A stretch of DNA of 64,000 bases, taken from the NCBI RefSeq assembly GCF_001642805.2, contig NZ_CP016948.1:4526001-4590000 (forward strand), in the 5' to 3' direction. The DNA comes from Serratia surfactantfaciens. GTDB lineage: Bacteria; Pseudomonadota; Gammaproteobacteria; Enterobacterales; Enterobacteriaceae. Each line of letters begins with the position of its first letter. The first letter of the stretch is position 1. The translations under genes and the position numbers were made by a program. Positions 1 to 7,768 of the stretch are shown here, one piece after another. The notes beneath the pieces are model-generated. The model was not told the DNA's origin and did no database searches. It saw nothing but the letters and a program-made list of their open reading frames with translations.

Positions 1-222
1 AGGCGGTGGTGAGTTTGCCGGTTTGGCTGAGGAAGGCTCTGCGGCCCGGTTGTTGAGGGTTTTCCACGTTCGGTTCCTTAATCCAGAGGTGAGGTGGGTG
101 AAAACATCCCCCAATTTAGGAGAGGAAGCGGTCGGTTGGCAGCGACATTTGCCACTGGTGACTATTCGATTTGGTAATGACCGGCGCCCATCGGTTGAAT
201 GGCTTTCCTGGTTTGCTCTTTC

Positions 223-260
223 GTAGCTTTAATGGCTACATTTGTAGTTATTAAAGCTAC
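223..260. promoter_or_regulatory. 38-bp palindrome, probable autoregulatory operator
   Basis: The arms GTAGCTTTAAT (223-233) and ATTAAAGCTAC (250-260) are perfect inverted repeats, and the inner bases GGCTAC and GTAGTT nearly continue the symmetry. The palindrome ends 15 bases before the start codon of a protein with a winged-helix DNA-binding domain, so it is probably that protein's operator. The symmetry is seen; the operator role is inferred. Confidence 0.6.
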
Positions 261-275
261 ATTGAGGTTAGCGTG

Positions 276-896
276 ATGCACGATCCGATGCTCGAACTGC
301 TGTTCAGCGAATACCGTAGAAAAGTGCTAAGCCTGCTGTTTATTGAGCCCGGGCGAGCGTTTCACGTGCGGGAAATTGCGCGGCGTACCGCAACTCAGGC
401 CGGTACTTTACATAAAGAGTTGAGCAGGCTGGCTGAGGGGGGCATTTTGCTCAGGCAGCGGCAGGGCAATCAAATTTGCTATCAGGCCAACGTTGATTGC
501 CTGATTTTCCCAGAGCTGGCGGCTATTTTCCGCAAGGCTTGCGGGCCAGTGGAGCGCTTAAGGCAGACATTGGCAGAGTTTGGTGCAGCTATTGAACGGG
601 CCTTTATTTTTGGTTCAGTCGCCAGTGGCAAAGCGACGGCGGCCAGCGATATCGATGTGTTGATCGTTGGCAAACTGTCTTTTTCGCAGGTGATTCAGGC
701 TATTTATCCGCTGCAGGAAACGCTGGGACGGGAAATTAACCCCAAATTTTACTCGCCGGAAGAGTGGCGGGCGGCTTTGGCCGAGAACTCCGCGTTTATA
801 CAGGACATTATGCAGAAACCCCAACTCTGGATTGCGGGAGACAAGGATGACGCTGGACAATCTGGTCGGGCTGGGACTGGAGGTGATAACGCCTGA
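276..896 (+). CDS. Winged-helix / MNT nucleotidyltransferase fusion, probable antitoxin
   Basis: A 206-aa protein with two parts. Residues 1-80 are a winged-helix domain of the ArsR/MarR kind (VREIARR, then a recognition helix and a wing near RQRQGNQICYQ). Residues 95-180 are a minimal nucleotidyltransferase with the hallmark FIFGSVASGK followed by SDIDVLIVG, which supplies the two metal-binding aspartates. MNT proteins paired with HEPN proteins act as antitoxins that modify the toxin with nucleotides. Here the DNA-binding part is fused to the antitoxin, so it could both repress the operon and neutralise its partner. I chose ATG 276 over GTG 273 because TGAGG at 263-267 is 8 bases upstream of it. 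The downstream gene overlaps by 50 bases in another frame. The DNA is less GC-rich than the core genes that follow. Confidence 0.8.
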   Translation: MHDPMLELLFSEYRRKVLSLLFIEPGRAFHVREIARRTATQAGTLHKELSRLAEGGILLRQRQGNQICYQANVDCLIFPELAAIFRKACGPVERLRQTLAEFGAAIERAFIFGSVASGKATAASDIDVLIVGKLSFSQVIQAIYPLQETLGREINPKFYSPEEWRAALAENSAFIQDIMQKPQLWIAGDKDDAGQSGRAGTGGDNA

Positions 897-1287
897 CTCG
901 GGAGCGATTAAAAAATTGCTGGCCGCCGCCGCGCGCAACCGCCGTGATGCGGGTATCACTCAGCTCAGCAATGAGAGCCGTTTCGACACGGCATATAAGG
1001 CGGTCATGCAAATGGCTAATGCCGCTTTGCAAGCCAAGGGGTACCGTACGCTGACCAGCAAACCCGGTCATCACCAGACCATGATCCAAACGTTGCCGCT
1101 CACCGTAGGGTTGCCGCGCGAGGCAATGATCTGCCTGGATGCATTGCGAAAACAGCGCAATGTGGCGGATTACTCCGGCGATTTGGTGACGGATGCGGCG
1201 GTACAGGCTTGCCTTGAGCAGACCGACGCGCTGTGGGTACGGATTATCGACTGGCTACAGCGCGAATATCCGCAGATATTGGCGTAA
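847..1287 (+). CDS. HEPN-like protein, probable toxin partner of the MNT fusion
   Basis: A 146-aa, mostly helical protein. It overlaps the upstream nucleotidyltransferase gene, which indicates tight co-translation. ATG 847 follows GGGAG at 836-840 with 6 bases between; a TTG at 832 is the alternative. The partner type, the length and the C-terminal motif RKQRNVADYSG suggest the HEPN fold. Classical HEPN ribonuclease toxins carry R-x4-6-H; here the position that would be histidine is aspartate (RNVADY). It may therefore belong to a HEPN subfamily that is not an RNase or works by another mechanism. The assignment rests on gene context and this motif, not on strong sequence identity. Confidence 0.65.
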   Translation: MTLDNLVGLGLEVITPDSGAIKKLLAAAARNRRDAGITQLSNESRFDTAYKAVMQMANAALQAKGYRTLTSKPGHHQTMIQTLPLTVGLPREAMICLDALRKQRNVADYSGDLVTDAAVQACLEQTDALWVRIIDWLQREYPQILA

Positions 1288-1293
1288 CCGATC

Positions 1294-2148
1294 TCACTTC
1301 AACCCGCAAAACACCGTCAGTCGCTGGGCCAGTGCCAGCGTGGCGGCGGGGGCGCCGTCGCGGTAGTAGAGCGCCAGTTCGAAGCTGTCTATCGGCGGCA
1401 ATCCTTCGGCCGCGCCCAGCACCCGGTGCGTGGGCAGACGGCAGCCGGCCGGCAGCAGGGTGACGCCCAGCCCGGCGGCGGAAGCGGCGGTCAGCGCCGC
1501 CAGGCTGGCGCTGCTGTAACCGATACGCCAGCGTTTGCCGAGGTTGTCCAGCGCCTGGCACAGCTCGTCGCGGTACAGGCCGTTGAGTGGAAATACCGCC
1601 AGCGGCACCGGCGATTGCTCGATAGCCGGAAAGGCCAGGCTGTCCAGCCACAGCAGCGGTTCCGGCCGCGCGGCGCGCGGCGGTTGCTGGCGGCGCTGCT
1701 TCACCAGGATCAGATCCAGCTCTTCACGTGCGTAGGCGCTGTGCAGATCGGCGCTCAGGCCGCTGGCTACGTCCAGCCGCAGGTGCGGGTGCTCGCGGCT
1801 GAATTCCGCCAGCAGCTCGGTGGTGGGCACGGCGAAATCTTCCGGCATGCCGATCCGTAGCACGCCGTCGCGCCAGATGCCGGTCAGCGCGTCGTGGGCT
1901 TCTTCATTCAGCGCGATGATGCGGCGCGCGTAGCTTAACAACTTGACGCCTTCTTCAGTCAGCAGCACCTGATGCGAGGAGCGTTCAAACAACGGTTTGC
2001 CCAACATCTCTTCCAGCCGACGCACCTGCTGGCTGACGGTGGACTGCGACAAAAACACCCGCTCTGCGGCGCGGGTGAAGCTGTTGCTGTCGCACACGGC
2101 GACGAAGCTGAGCAGCAGCTGCGGATTGAACATCGGGTAGCGATTCAT
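1294..2148 (-). CDS. LysR-family transcriptional regulator
   Basis: A 284-aa LysR protein with an N-terminal helix-turn-helix (NSFTRAAERVFLSQSTVSQQVRRLE, about residues 20-45) and a C-terminal periplasmic-binding-like effector domain. It is transcribed divergently from the CynX-like transporter at 2275, with 126 bases between the two starts. In LysR families this usually means that it controls the divergent gene and itself from the shared region. The effector is not evident. It converges with the HEPN-like gene, leaving only 6 bases between the ends. Confidence 0.88.
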   Translation of the reverse strand: MNRYPMFNPQLLLSFVAVCDSNSFTRAAERVFLSQSTVSQQVRRLEEMLGKPLFERSSHQVLLTEEGVKLLSYARRIIALNEEAHDALTGIWRDGVLRIGMPEDFAVPTTELLAEFSREHPHLRLDVASGLSADLHSAYAREELDLILVKQRRQQPPRAARPEPLLWLDSLAFPAIEQSPVPLAVFPLNGLYRDELCQALDNLGKRWRIGYSSASLAALTAASAAGLGVTLLPAGCRLPTHRVLGAAEGLPPIDSFELALYYRDGAPAATLALAQRLTVFCGLK

Positions 2149-2274
2149 TTTCCCACTGTTGGCTATTTTATTATTTAATTTCCCAATACTAGCGGCGTTG
2201 CCTACAGTAACGCAACGCTGCGGCGATCGCGCTGTGACGCCGCACTCTTCATTTCGCAGTGCCAGGAATATATC

Positions 2275-3474
2275 GTGTTAAATCATTCTGTTAATTCACC
2301 TTCTCCACGTCGCTGGTTCAACCCCCTGTTGCTGGCGCTGGTGTTGATCGGCCTGAACATGCGGCCGCTGTTGACCTCGATCGGCCCGTTGCTGCCGACG
2401 CTGCGCCAGGCCACCGGGCTGAGCTTTGGCGGCGCGGCGCTGTTGACCACGCTGCCGGTGCTGATGATGGGGCTGATGGCGCTGGCGGGCGGCGCCATCA
2501 ATCGGCTGTTCAGCGAACGCAGCGCCGTGACGTTGAGCCTGCTGGCGATCGGGCTGGGCGCGCTTTGGCGCGAACTGGCCCCCGGCAGCGTGCAACTGTT
2601 AATGAGCGCGGTGCTGGGCGGGCTCGGCATCGGGGTGATCCAGGCGGTGATGCCCGGCATCATCAAGCATCACTTCCTCAAAAGCATGGCGCTGGTGGCC
2701 GGGCTGTGGTCGGCGGCGCTGATGGGGGGCGGCGGTCTGGGGGCGGCGATCACCCCATGGCTGATGAGTACGGGGCGCGACTGGCACAGTGCGCTGGCCT
2801 GGTGGGCGTTGCCGGCCCTGGTGGCGCTGCTGGCCTGGTGGCCGGTCAGCCGCGGGCTGTCTCGCCTGGGCGCGGCGGGAGAACACCGCGGCCCAAGCCT
2901 GCTGCGCAACCGGCGCGCCTGGCTGCTCGGTGCCTATTTCGGCCTGATCAACGGCGGCTATACCAGCCTGATCGCCTGGCTGCCGCCGTATTACATGCAG
3001 CTCGGCTGGCAGCCGCAGGCCAGCGGTTCGCTGCTGGCGCTGATGACCTTCGGCCAGGTGATGGGCGCGCTGCTGCTGCCGGCGCTGGCGCGCAATCATG
3101 ACCGGCGGCCGCTGCTGTTGCTGGCCTTGATGATGCAACTGATCGGCTTTATCGGTCTGATTTACCTGCCGCAGACGCTGCCGTGGCTGTGGGTGTTGGT
3201 TTCCGGGCTGGGGCTGGGCGGCGCGTTCCCGCTGTGCCTGGTGCTGGCGCTCGATCACCTGCACCAGCCGGCGGCGGCCGGGCGGCTGGTGGCCTTTATG
3301 CAGGGCGTCGGTTTTCTGCTGGCGGGCGTGACGCCCTACCTCTCCGGCCTGCTGCGCGACTACAGCGGCGGCTTCGTGCTGGACTGGCAGATCCACGCGC
3401 TGCTGGTGGTGGTGCTGATCGCCATCACCTGGCGCTTCCACCCGCACAGCTACCGGCGGGCGTTCGCCGAATAA
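2275..3474 (+). CDS. CynX/NimT-family MFS transporter
   Basis: A 399-aa polytopic membrane protein with about 12 hydrophobic segments. The segment LALVLIGLNMRPLLTSIGP near the N-terminus is typical of the cyanate permease (CynX) / 2-nitroimidazole exporter (NimT) branch of the major facilitator superfamily. The start is GTG 2275, preceded by CAGGAA about 8 bases upstream. No cyanase gene lies nearby, so cyanate transport is not supported; export of a small toxic organic compound under the divergent LysR regulator is the more likely role. The substrate is unknown. Confidence 0.85.
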   Translation: MLNHSVNSPSPRRWFNPLLLALVLIGLNMRPLLTSIGPLLPTLRQATGLSFGGAALLTTLPVLMMGLMALAGGAINRLFSERSAVTLSLLAIGLGALWRELAPGSVQLLMSAVLGGLGIGVIQAVMPGIIKHHFLKSMALVAGLWSAALMGGGGLGAAITPWLMSTGRDWHSALAWWALPALVALLAWWPVSRGLSRLGAAGEHRGPSLLRNRRAWLLGAYFGLINGGYTSLIAWLPPYYMQLGWQPQASGSLLALMTFGQVMGALLLPALARNHDRRPLLLLALMMQLIGFIGLIYLPQTLPWLWVLVSGLGLGGAFPLCLVLALDHLHQPAAAGRLVAFMQGVGFLLAGVTPYLSGLLRDYSGGFVLDWQIHALLVVVLIAITWRFHPHSYRRAFAE

Positions 3475-3549
3475 TATTTCTGTCATTGCCGCTCCCTATA
3501 GTGACGTTGCTTTTACTTCTGGGCGATAACAACGAAAAGGGACAATGAC

Positions 3550-4893
3550 ATGCACAACACCAAAACCCGGCTGGCGCTGCTGGTCGGCTGCATGGCGCTG
3601 AGCGCCAACCTGTGGGCCGAGGCGCAGCCGGTGCAGGCGACGCTGGCCGGGCATGCGCTGCTGCCGGTAAAATCCGCCGTTTCCACACCGAAGGATGCAC
3701 CGAGCGATCTGCAACAGAGCGGCAAATACACCAGCGGCAAACGCGTCACCGAGCTGGGCAGCGTGGCGGGCAAATCCGCCGATCGCCTGACCGGCCTCGG
3801 CCTGCCGATCAACGGTCAGCCGCTGCAGGGCCACTCCGGCATCAAGCACATGACCGACGGCACCTACTGGGTGCTGACCGACAACGGCTTCGGCAGCAAA
3901 GCCAACTCCCCGGATGCCATGCTGTACCTCAACCACTACAAGATCGATTTCAAAGACGGCACGGTTGCGCCGCTGAAGACGGTGTTCCTGCACGATCCGG
4001 ATAAAAAGGTGCCGTTCCATATCATCAATGAGAGCACCGAGAAGCGCTATCTGACCGGCAGCGATTTCGACCCGGAAAGCTTCCAGTTTGCCGACGATGC
4101 CTTGTGGATCGGCGAAGAGTTCGGGCCTTACCTGATCAAGGCCGACCTGAACGGTAAAGTGCTGGCGGTGTTCGACACTCAGGTGGACGGCAAGGTGGTG
4201 AAATCGCCGGACAACCCGACGCTGACCCTGCCGGGCGCGCCGGACGGCAAGCAAAACTTCCAGGTGGCGCGCTCCAAGGGCTTTGAAGGCATGGCCGCCT
4301 CGCCGGACGGCAGCAAGCTGTACCCGCTGCTGGAAGGGGCGCTGTGGGACGGCGAGCAGTTCGAGAACGTCGGCGGCAAACGCTACCTGCGGGTGCTGGA
4401 GTTTGACGTCAAACGGCAGGCCTGGACCGGCCGCAGCTGGCAGTATGTGCTGGAAGACAACCAGAACGCTATCGGCGACTTCAACATGATCGACGCCACC
4501 CACGGGTTGGTGATCGAGCGCGACAACGGCGAAGGCACGCCGGACAAAGCCTGCGCCGCCGGTGCGCCGACCGACAACTGCTTCAGCCTGGTGGCCAAGT
4601 TCAAGCGGGTATATAAAATCGCCTTCTCGGACGCCAACGTCGGCAAACCGGTCGAAAAACTGGGCTATATCGACCTGATGAACATTCAGGATCCGAACAA
4701 GCTGGCGCGCAAGCCGCTGAACGACGGCGTGCTGACCTTCCCGTTCTTCACCATCGAGAACGTGGACGTGGTGGACGCCAACCACATCATCGTCGGCAAC
4801 GACAACAACTTCCCGTTCTCCTCCAGCCGCCAGCCCAATATGGCGGATGACAACGAGTTCATCCTGCTGGACGTGAAGGATTTCCTGAAGTAG
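3550..4893 (+). CDS. Secreted esterase-like protein of the phytase family
   Basis: A 447-aa protein with a Sec signal peptide: charged MHNTKTR, hydrophobic LALLVGCMALSANL, and cleavage near WAEA. The mature part carries motifs of the esterase-like activity of phytase family (PF13449): GLGLPINGQPL, GIKHMTDGTYWVLTDNG, and FEGMAASPDGSKLYPLLEGAL. Members are predicted beta-propellers in the periplasm or outside the cell that may hydrolyse phosphate esters. The substrate is unproven. The gene appears monocistronic. It is the last core gene before selC and the island. Confidence 0.82.
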   Translation: MHNTKTRLALLVGCMALSANLWAEAQPVQATLAGHALLPVKSAVSTPKDAPSDLQQSGKYTSGKRVTELGSVAGKSADRLTGLGLPINGQPLQGHSGIKHMTDGTYWVLTDNGFGSKANSPDAMLYLNHYKIDFKDGTVAPLKTVFLHDPDKKVPFHIINESTEKRYLTGSDFDPESFQFADDALWIGEEFGPYLIKADLNGKVLAVFDTQVDGKVVKSPDNPTLTLPGAPDGKQNFQVARSKGFEGMAASPDGSKLYPLLEGALWDGEQFENVGGKRYLRVLEFDVKRQAWTGRSWQYVLEDNQNAIGDFNMIDATHGLVIERDNGEGTPDKACAAGAPTDNCFSLVAKFKRVYKIAFSDANVGKPVEKLGYIDLMNIQDPNKLARKPLNDGVLTFPFFTIENVDVVDANHIIVGNDNNFPFSSSRQPNMADDNEFILLDVKDFLK

Positions 4894-4899
4894 CCCCCC

Positions 4900-4921
4900 G
4901 GCCGCCGAATCGCCGGCGGCC
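4900..4921 (+). terminator. GC-rich hairpin after the phytase-like gene
   Basis: GGCCGCCG (4900-4907) pairs with CGGCGGCC (4914-4921) around a 6-base loop, starting 7 bases after the stop codon. Only a short ATTT follows, so this is a weak intrinsic terminator or an mRNA 3' stabiliser. Confidence 0.55.
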
Positions 4922-4988
4922 GCCATTTCCCGCTTAGCGCAGCGAACGAACTGCGCTATAATCAGCGCCTTGCTTCCCTCTTCTCCAA

Positions 4989-5083
4989 GGAAGATCCTCG
5001 TCCCCGGTGGGGCGGCCGGACTTCAAATCCGGTTGGGGCCGCCAGCGGTCCTGGGCAGGTTCGACTCCTGTGATCTTCCGCCA
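4989..5083 (+). tRNA. selC: tRNA-Sec (UCA anticodon)
   Basis: A 95-base gene starting GGAAGATC and ending GATCTTCCGCCA, with the anticodon-loop context GGACTTCAAATCC, the long variable arm typical of selenocysteine tRNA, and an encoded CCA end. It matches the known enterobacterial selC closely along its length. The acceptor stem pairs fully (GGAAGATC with GATCTTCC). selC is a classic integration hotspot for pathogenicity islands, and here an integrase gene begins 245 bases downstream. The tRNA remains complete on the left side of the inserted element. Confidence 0.97.
5062..5075 (+). repeat. attL core: left copy of the island end repeat
   Basis: CGACTCCTGTGATC lies in the T-arm and acceptor stem of selC. 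The same 14 bases occur at the right end of the island in the same orientation, as expected of a tyrosine-recombinase attachment core. Strand exchange can occur anywhere within the shared bases. Confidence 0.88.
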
Positions 5084-5195
5084 TTCGATGTCTCTCAAAC
5101 TCTCCTGAATTCAACTAAAACCCCGTGTATACTGGCTTTAAGCCATGATTCTGTCTACAGAGCTCAACCGAACTCAACCCACATCAAGTGATATC

Positions 5196-5215
5196 TGGGG
5201 GTCCTTTAGGGGGTT
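5196..5215 (+). repeat. Left paired GGGGGT motif, candidate integrase arm-binding sites
   Basis: TGGGGGT at 5196-5202 and GGGGGTT at 5209-5215 lie 13 bases apart between selC and the integrase gene. An inverted copy, ACCCCC, is at 5240-5245. The same pair with the same spacing occurs near the right end. Tyrosine integrases of the P4 type bind short repeated arm sites in such positions; binding here is inferred. Confidence 0.6.
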
Positions 5216-5327
5216 CAAAAATGCATGCTATTTTCTGGCACCCCCGTAGGCATGTTGTAACCCCTTTTTATCTGGTTTGGCAGTACCTCGCTTGAGGCCA
5301 CTGCCCATATCTATCAATGGAGATGCT

Positions 5328-6542
5328 ATGCCACTAACGGACATAAAAGTGAAAACGGCCAAGCCGATGGAGAAAGCCTACAAGTTGGCTGACGGCGGTG
5401 GCATGTATCTGCTGGTCAAACCCAATGGCTCAAAGTACTGGCGCTTGAAGTATCGCTTTGCTGGTAAAGAGAAGATGCTTTCTATCGGCGTGTATCCCGA
5501 TGTCTCATTGGCTGATGCGCGCGAGAAAAGAAAGGAAGCACGCAAAACGTTAGCCTCTGGTGGCGACCCCGGAGAAGTGAAGAAGGCTGAAAAGCTGTCG
5601 CAAAAGCTTTCTATCGCAAACACCTTCGGAGCTATCGCCCGCGAATGGCATCAGCATAAGGCCGACCGTTGGTCGTTACGTTACCGTGAGGAAATTATCG
5701 ATACCTTCGAGAAAGACATTTTCCCTCATATCGGCAAACGCCCTATTGCTGAGATCAAGCCGATGGAGTTGCTGGAAACCTTACGACGGATGGAGAAACG
5801 TGGGGCATTGGAAAAAATGCGCAAGGTACGGCAGCGCTGCGGGGAGGTTTTCCGCTACGCCATTGTTACCGGGCGTGCTGAGTACAACCCCGCGCCTGAT
5901 TTGGCGACAGCATTGGCAACTCCGAAAAAGACGAATTTCCCTTTTCTTAGCGTTGAAGAGCTACCTCATTTCCTCAAAGATCTCGCTGGGTACACCGGTA
6001 GCATCATCACCAAAACTGCAACGCAAATCATCATGCTGACAGGGGTTCGTACTCAGGAGCTGCGTTTTGCTCGTTGGCAGGATATCGACTTCGAGAAACG
6101 GCTTTGGGAAGTCCCCCCTGAAGTGATGAAGATGAAGCGGCCCCACATCGTTCCGTTGTCTGAGCAGGTAGTGAATTTGTTCTTGTCACTGAAACCTATC
6201 ACGGGTGCATACTCATTGGTGTTCATTGGGCGAAATGATCGTACGAAGCCGATTTCAAAGGAAAGCGTTAACCAGGTGATTGAGTTGCTTGGTTACAAGG
6301 GAAGGCTGACGGGCCACGGCTTTCGCCACACGATGAGCACGATTTTACATGAAAAGGGCTACAACTCGGCTTGGATTGAGACGCAGCTTGCTCATGTGGA
6401 TAAGAACGCGATTCGTGGAGCTTACAACCATGCGCAGTATCTGGATGGCAGGAGAGAGATGATGCAGTGGTATGCGGATAATCTTGAATCAATGTTGGAT
6501 AGTGAAATGTTACCACGCAGATCATTCAGCAAGAGCGCATAA
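5328..6542 (+). CDS. int: P4-type tyrosine recombinase (island integrase)
   Basis: A 404-aa integrase. The N-terminal MPLTDIKVKTAKPMEKAYKL and GGGMYLLVKPNGSKYW are the P4-integrase arm-binding domain (DUF4102 type). The catalytic domain shows R241 (TGVRTQELR), H330-x2-R333 (HGFRH), H356 (LAHVDK) and the nucleophile Y366 (GAYNHAQ), so all active residues are present. It catalyses integration into and excision from selC. ATG 5328 is preceded by GGAG 5 bases upstream and fits the family N-terminus; the in-frame start at 5277 adds 17 unrelated residues. The gene reads away from selC, the usual arrangement for this class. Confidence 0.95.
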   Translation: MPLTDIKVKTAKPMEKAYKLADGGGMYLLVKPNGSKYWRLKYRFAGKEKMLSIGVYPDVSLADAREKRKEARKTLASGGDPGEVKKAEKLSQKLSIANTFGAIAREWHQHKADRWSLRYREEIIDTFEKDIFPHIGKRPIAEIKPMELLETLRRMEKRGALEKMRKVRQRCGEVFRYAIVTGRAEYNPAPDLATALATPKKTNFPFLSVEELPHFLKDLAGYTGSIITKTATQIIMLTGVRTQELRFARWQDIDFEKRLWEVPPEVMKMKRPHIVPLSEQVVNLFLSLKPITGAYSLVFIGRNDRTKPISKESVNQVIELLGYKGRLTGHGFRHTMSTILHEKGYNSAWIETQLAHVDKNAIRGAYNHAQYLDGRREMMQWYADNLESMLDSEMLPRRSFSKSA

Positions 6543-6861
6543 AAATCGCAGAGCACAAAAAAATTTGTGCATGTTCCAGTTTATGACAACAGTGGCATAT
6601 TTTTAATTAAAATCAACAAATTAAGAATTTATGGAGATATGAAACATTTAATTTTTTGCAGATGGAACACGCCAGCTTTGCTCTGTAGCGCTGCTACTGC
6701 ATTTTTTTAGGTTTACATTCTTGTTTTTTTGTTTGATTATAGCTTCACCGCACCACTTTTAACTCTGTACGATAACTACAGAACTTAGTGATGAAGGTGC
6801 GACAGGTTGCAGCCTGTCGCGTTGACTCAAACCCAAACGTCTAAATTAGGAGATCAAATCT
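6543..6861. other. AT-rich gap after int with one hairpin
   Basis: No credible gene is seen here. The stretch is AT-rich with several T-runs. GCGACAGG (6799-6806) and CCTGTCGC (6813-6820) form an 8-bp stem with a 6-base loop, 42 bases before the next start codon. It could be an operator, or the end of the int transcript. A promoter for the defence operon probably lies here but none is clear enough to call. Confidence 0.45.
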
Positions 6862-7128
6862 ATGCCAGCTTATCAAATTTCTTACGATCTGCGGAAGCAG
6901 AAAGATTATGCCTCACTCATTGAGCGTATTAAGTCCTATGGGACCTGGTGCCATCCTCTCGAATCAACCTGGGTTATCGTCACCACTCAAACAGCAACTC
7001 AAGTTCGCGATTATCTCAAAGCTGTTATGGATAACGATGATGGTTTACTCATCACTGGTTTGCGGGGAGACGGTGCGTGGTATGGGCTTTCCAACAATAT
7101 CTCTCAATGGCTTAAAAACAACTTATAA
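6862..7128 (+). CDS. Small Cas2-like (SinR/GhoS-type) protein
   Basis: An 88-aa protein beginning MPAYQISYDLRKQKDYASL. This matches small proteins annotated as SinR family, which have the Cas2-like ferredoxin fold. The first strand ends in YDL with Asp9, the position of the metal-binding aspartate in Cas2. The Cas2-like antitoxin GhoS cleaves toxin mRNA, so an RNA-cleaving or dimeric scaffold role is possible. AGGAG at 6847-6851 gives a strong ribosome site. There are no CRISPR repeats or cas1 in the window. The gene is 55 bases upstream of a half-size specificity subunit and may belong to the restriction operon. Function not established. Confidence 0.7.
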   Translation: MPAYQISYDLRKQKDYASLIERIKSYGTWCHPLESTWVIVTTQTATQVRDYLKAVMDNDDGLLITGLRGDGAWYGLSNNISQWLKNNL

Positions 7129-7183
7129 TCGTCACGCTTAAGAATAGATGCGCCAAGGATGGCGCAATGAATCAGGGGCCCGT

Positions 7184-7762
7184 ATGCCAACATCTTTAAA
7201 ACAGTTAGGCCAAATTGCAGGCATCCGTTCAGGCCACACTCTGAGGGGAGCAATCACGCCTGATCCTGAAGGAGATGTACGTCTGTTACAGATTAAAGAC
7301 CTCGATCAGGACTGGCAGTTCGATCACAAAGTACTATCTACTGTTGTATGGGAACAACGAATCGCTCCCCCATTTCTTGAACTGGGGGAGATTGTCGTTG
7401 CGGCCAGAGGGAATCGTAATCTGGCAGTTGTCTATCGTGGCGAGGTTCCTGTGGTTGCTACCAGCCAGTTCCTGATTGTTAGCCTCAGAAGACAAGAGCG
7501 TGAGATTGTCCCCGAATACCTGTGCTGGCTGTTAAACCATCCGATGATTCAGCAAGAGTTTCATCGGAGTGGTACCAATATTCAGTTAATAACTAAATCA
7601 GCGCTGCTGGATGTCGCTATCCCGGTTCCACCTCTTGAAACTCAATTACAGCTTATCGAGCTCCAACGTGTATGGCAGACAGAAGATCAACTTATCAATA
7701 AGTTACAGAAAAATCGCCATCAGCTTGAGCTTGGTATTTTGCAAAAACTACTTAAGGATTAA
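7184..7762 (+). CDS. Half-size type I specificity subunit (single target-recognition domain)
   Basis: A 192-aa HsdS-like protein with one target-recognition domain (about 1-145) and one conserved coiled-coil region (PVPPLETQLQLIELQRVW, then a leucine-rich helix to the end). Complete HsdS proteins carry two of each. Half subunits can dimerise or replace half of a full HsdS, recognising a symmetric sequence. ATG 7184 follows AGGGG, and the in-frame 7148 start lacks a ribosome site. A TGCGCC/GGCGCA hairpin (7149-7166) precedes it. hsdM starts 6 bases after the stop. Its recognition domain is not a copy of either half of the full HsdS downstream. Confidence 0.82.
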   Translation: MPTSLKQLGQIAGIRSGHTLRGAITPDPEGDVRLLQIKDLDQDWQFDHKVLSTVVWEQRIAPPFLELGEIVVAARGNRNLAVVYRGEVPVVATSQFLIVSLRRQEREIVPEYLCWLLNHPMIQQEFHRSGTNIQLITKSALLDVAIPVPPLETQLQLIELQRVWQTEDQLINKLQKNRHQLELGILQKLLKD

Positions 7763-7768
7763 CTTGTT

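Noticed and set aside
2..226. Open reading frame reaching the left window edge
   Set aside because: It is open from base 2 to a TAG at 226 and could be the end of a gene, but the composition is atypical and no family motif or upstream context is visible.
3496..4926. 476-codon open frame opposite the phytase-like gene
   Set aside because: A GC-skew shadow; the plus-strand gene has a signal peptide and family motifs.
6862..7128. CRISPR-Cas remnant
   Set aside because: The Cas2-like protein belongs to the SinR/GhoS-type group. No repeat-spacer array or other cas gene is present.
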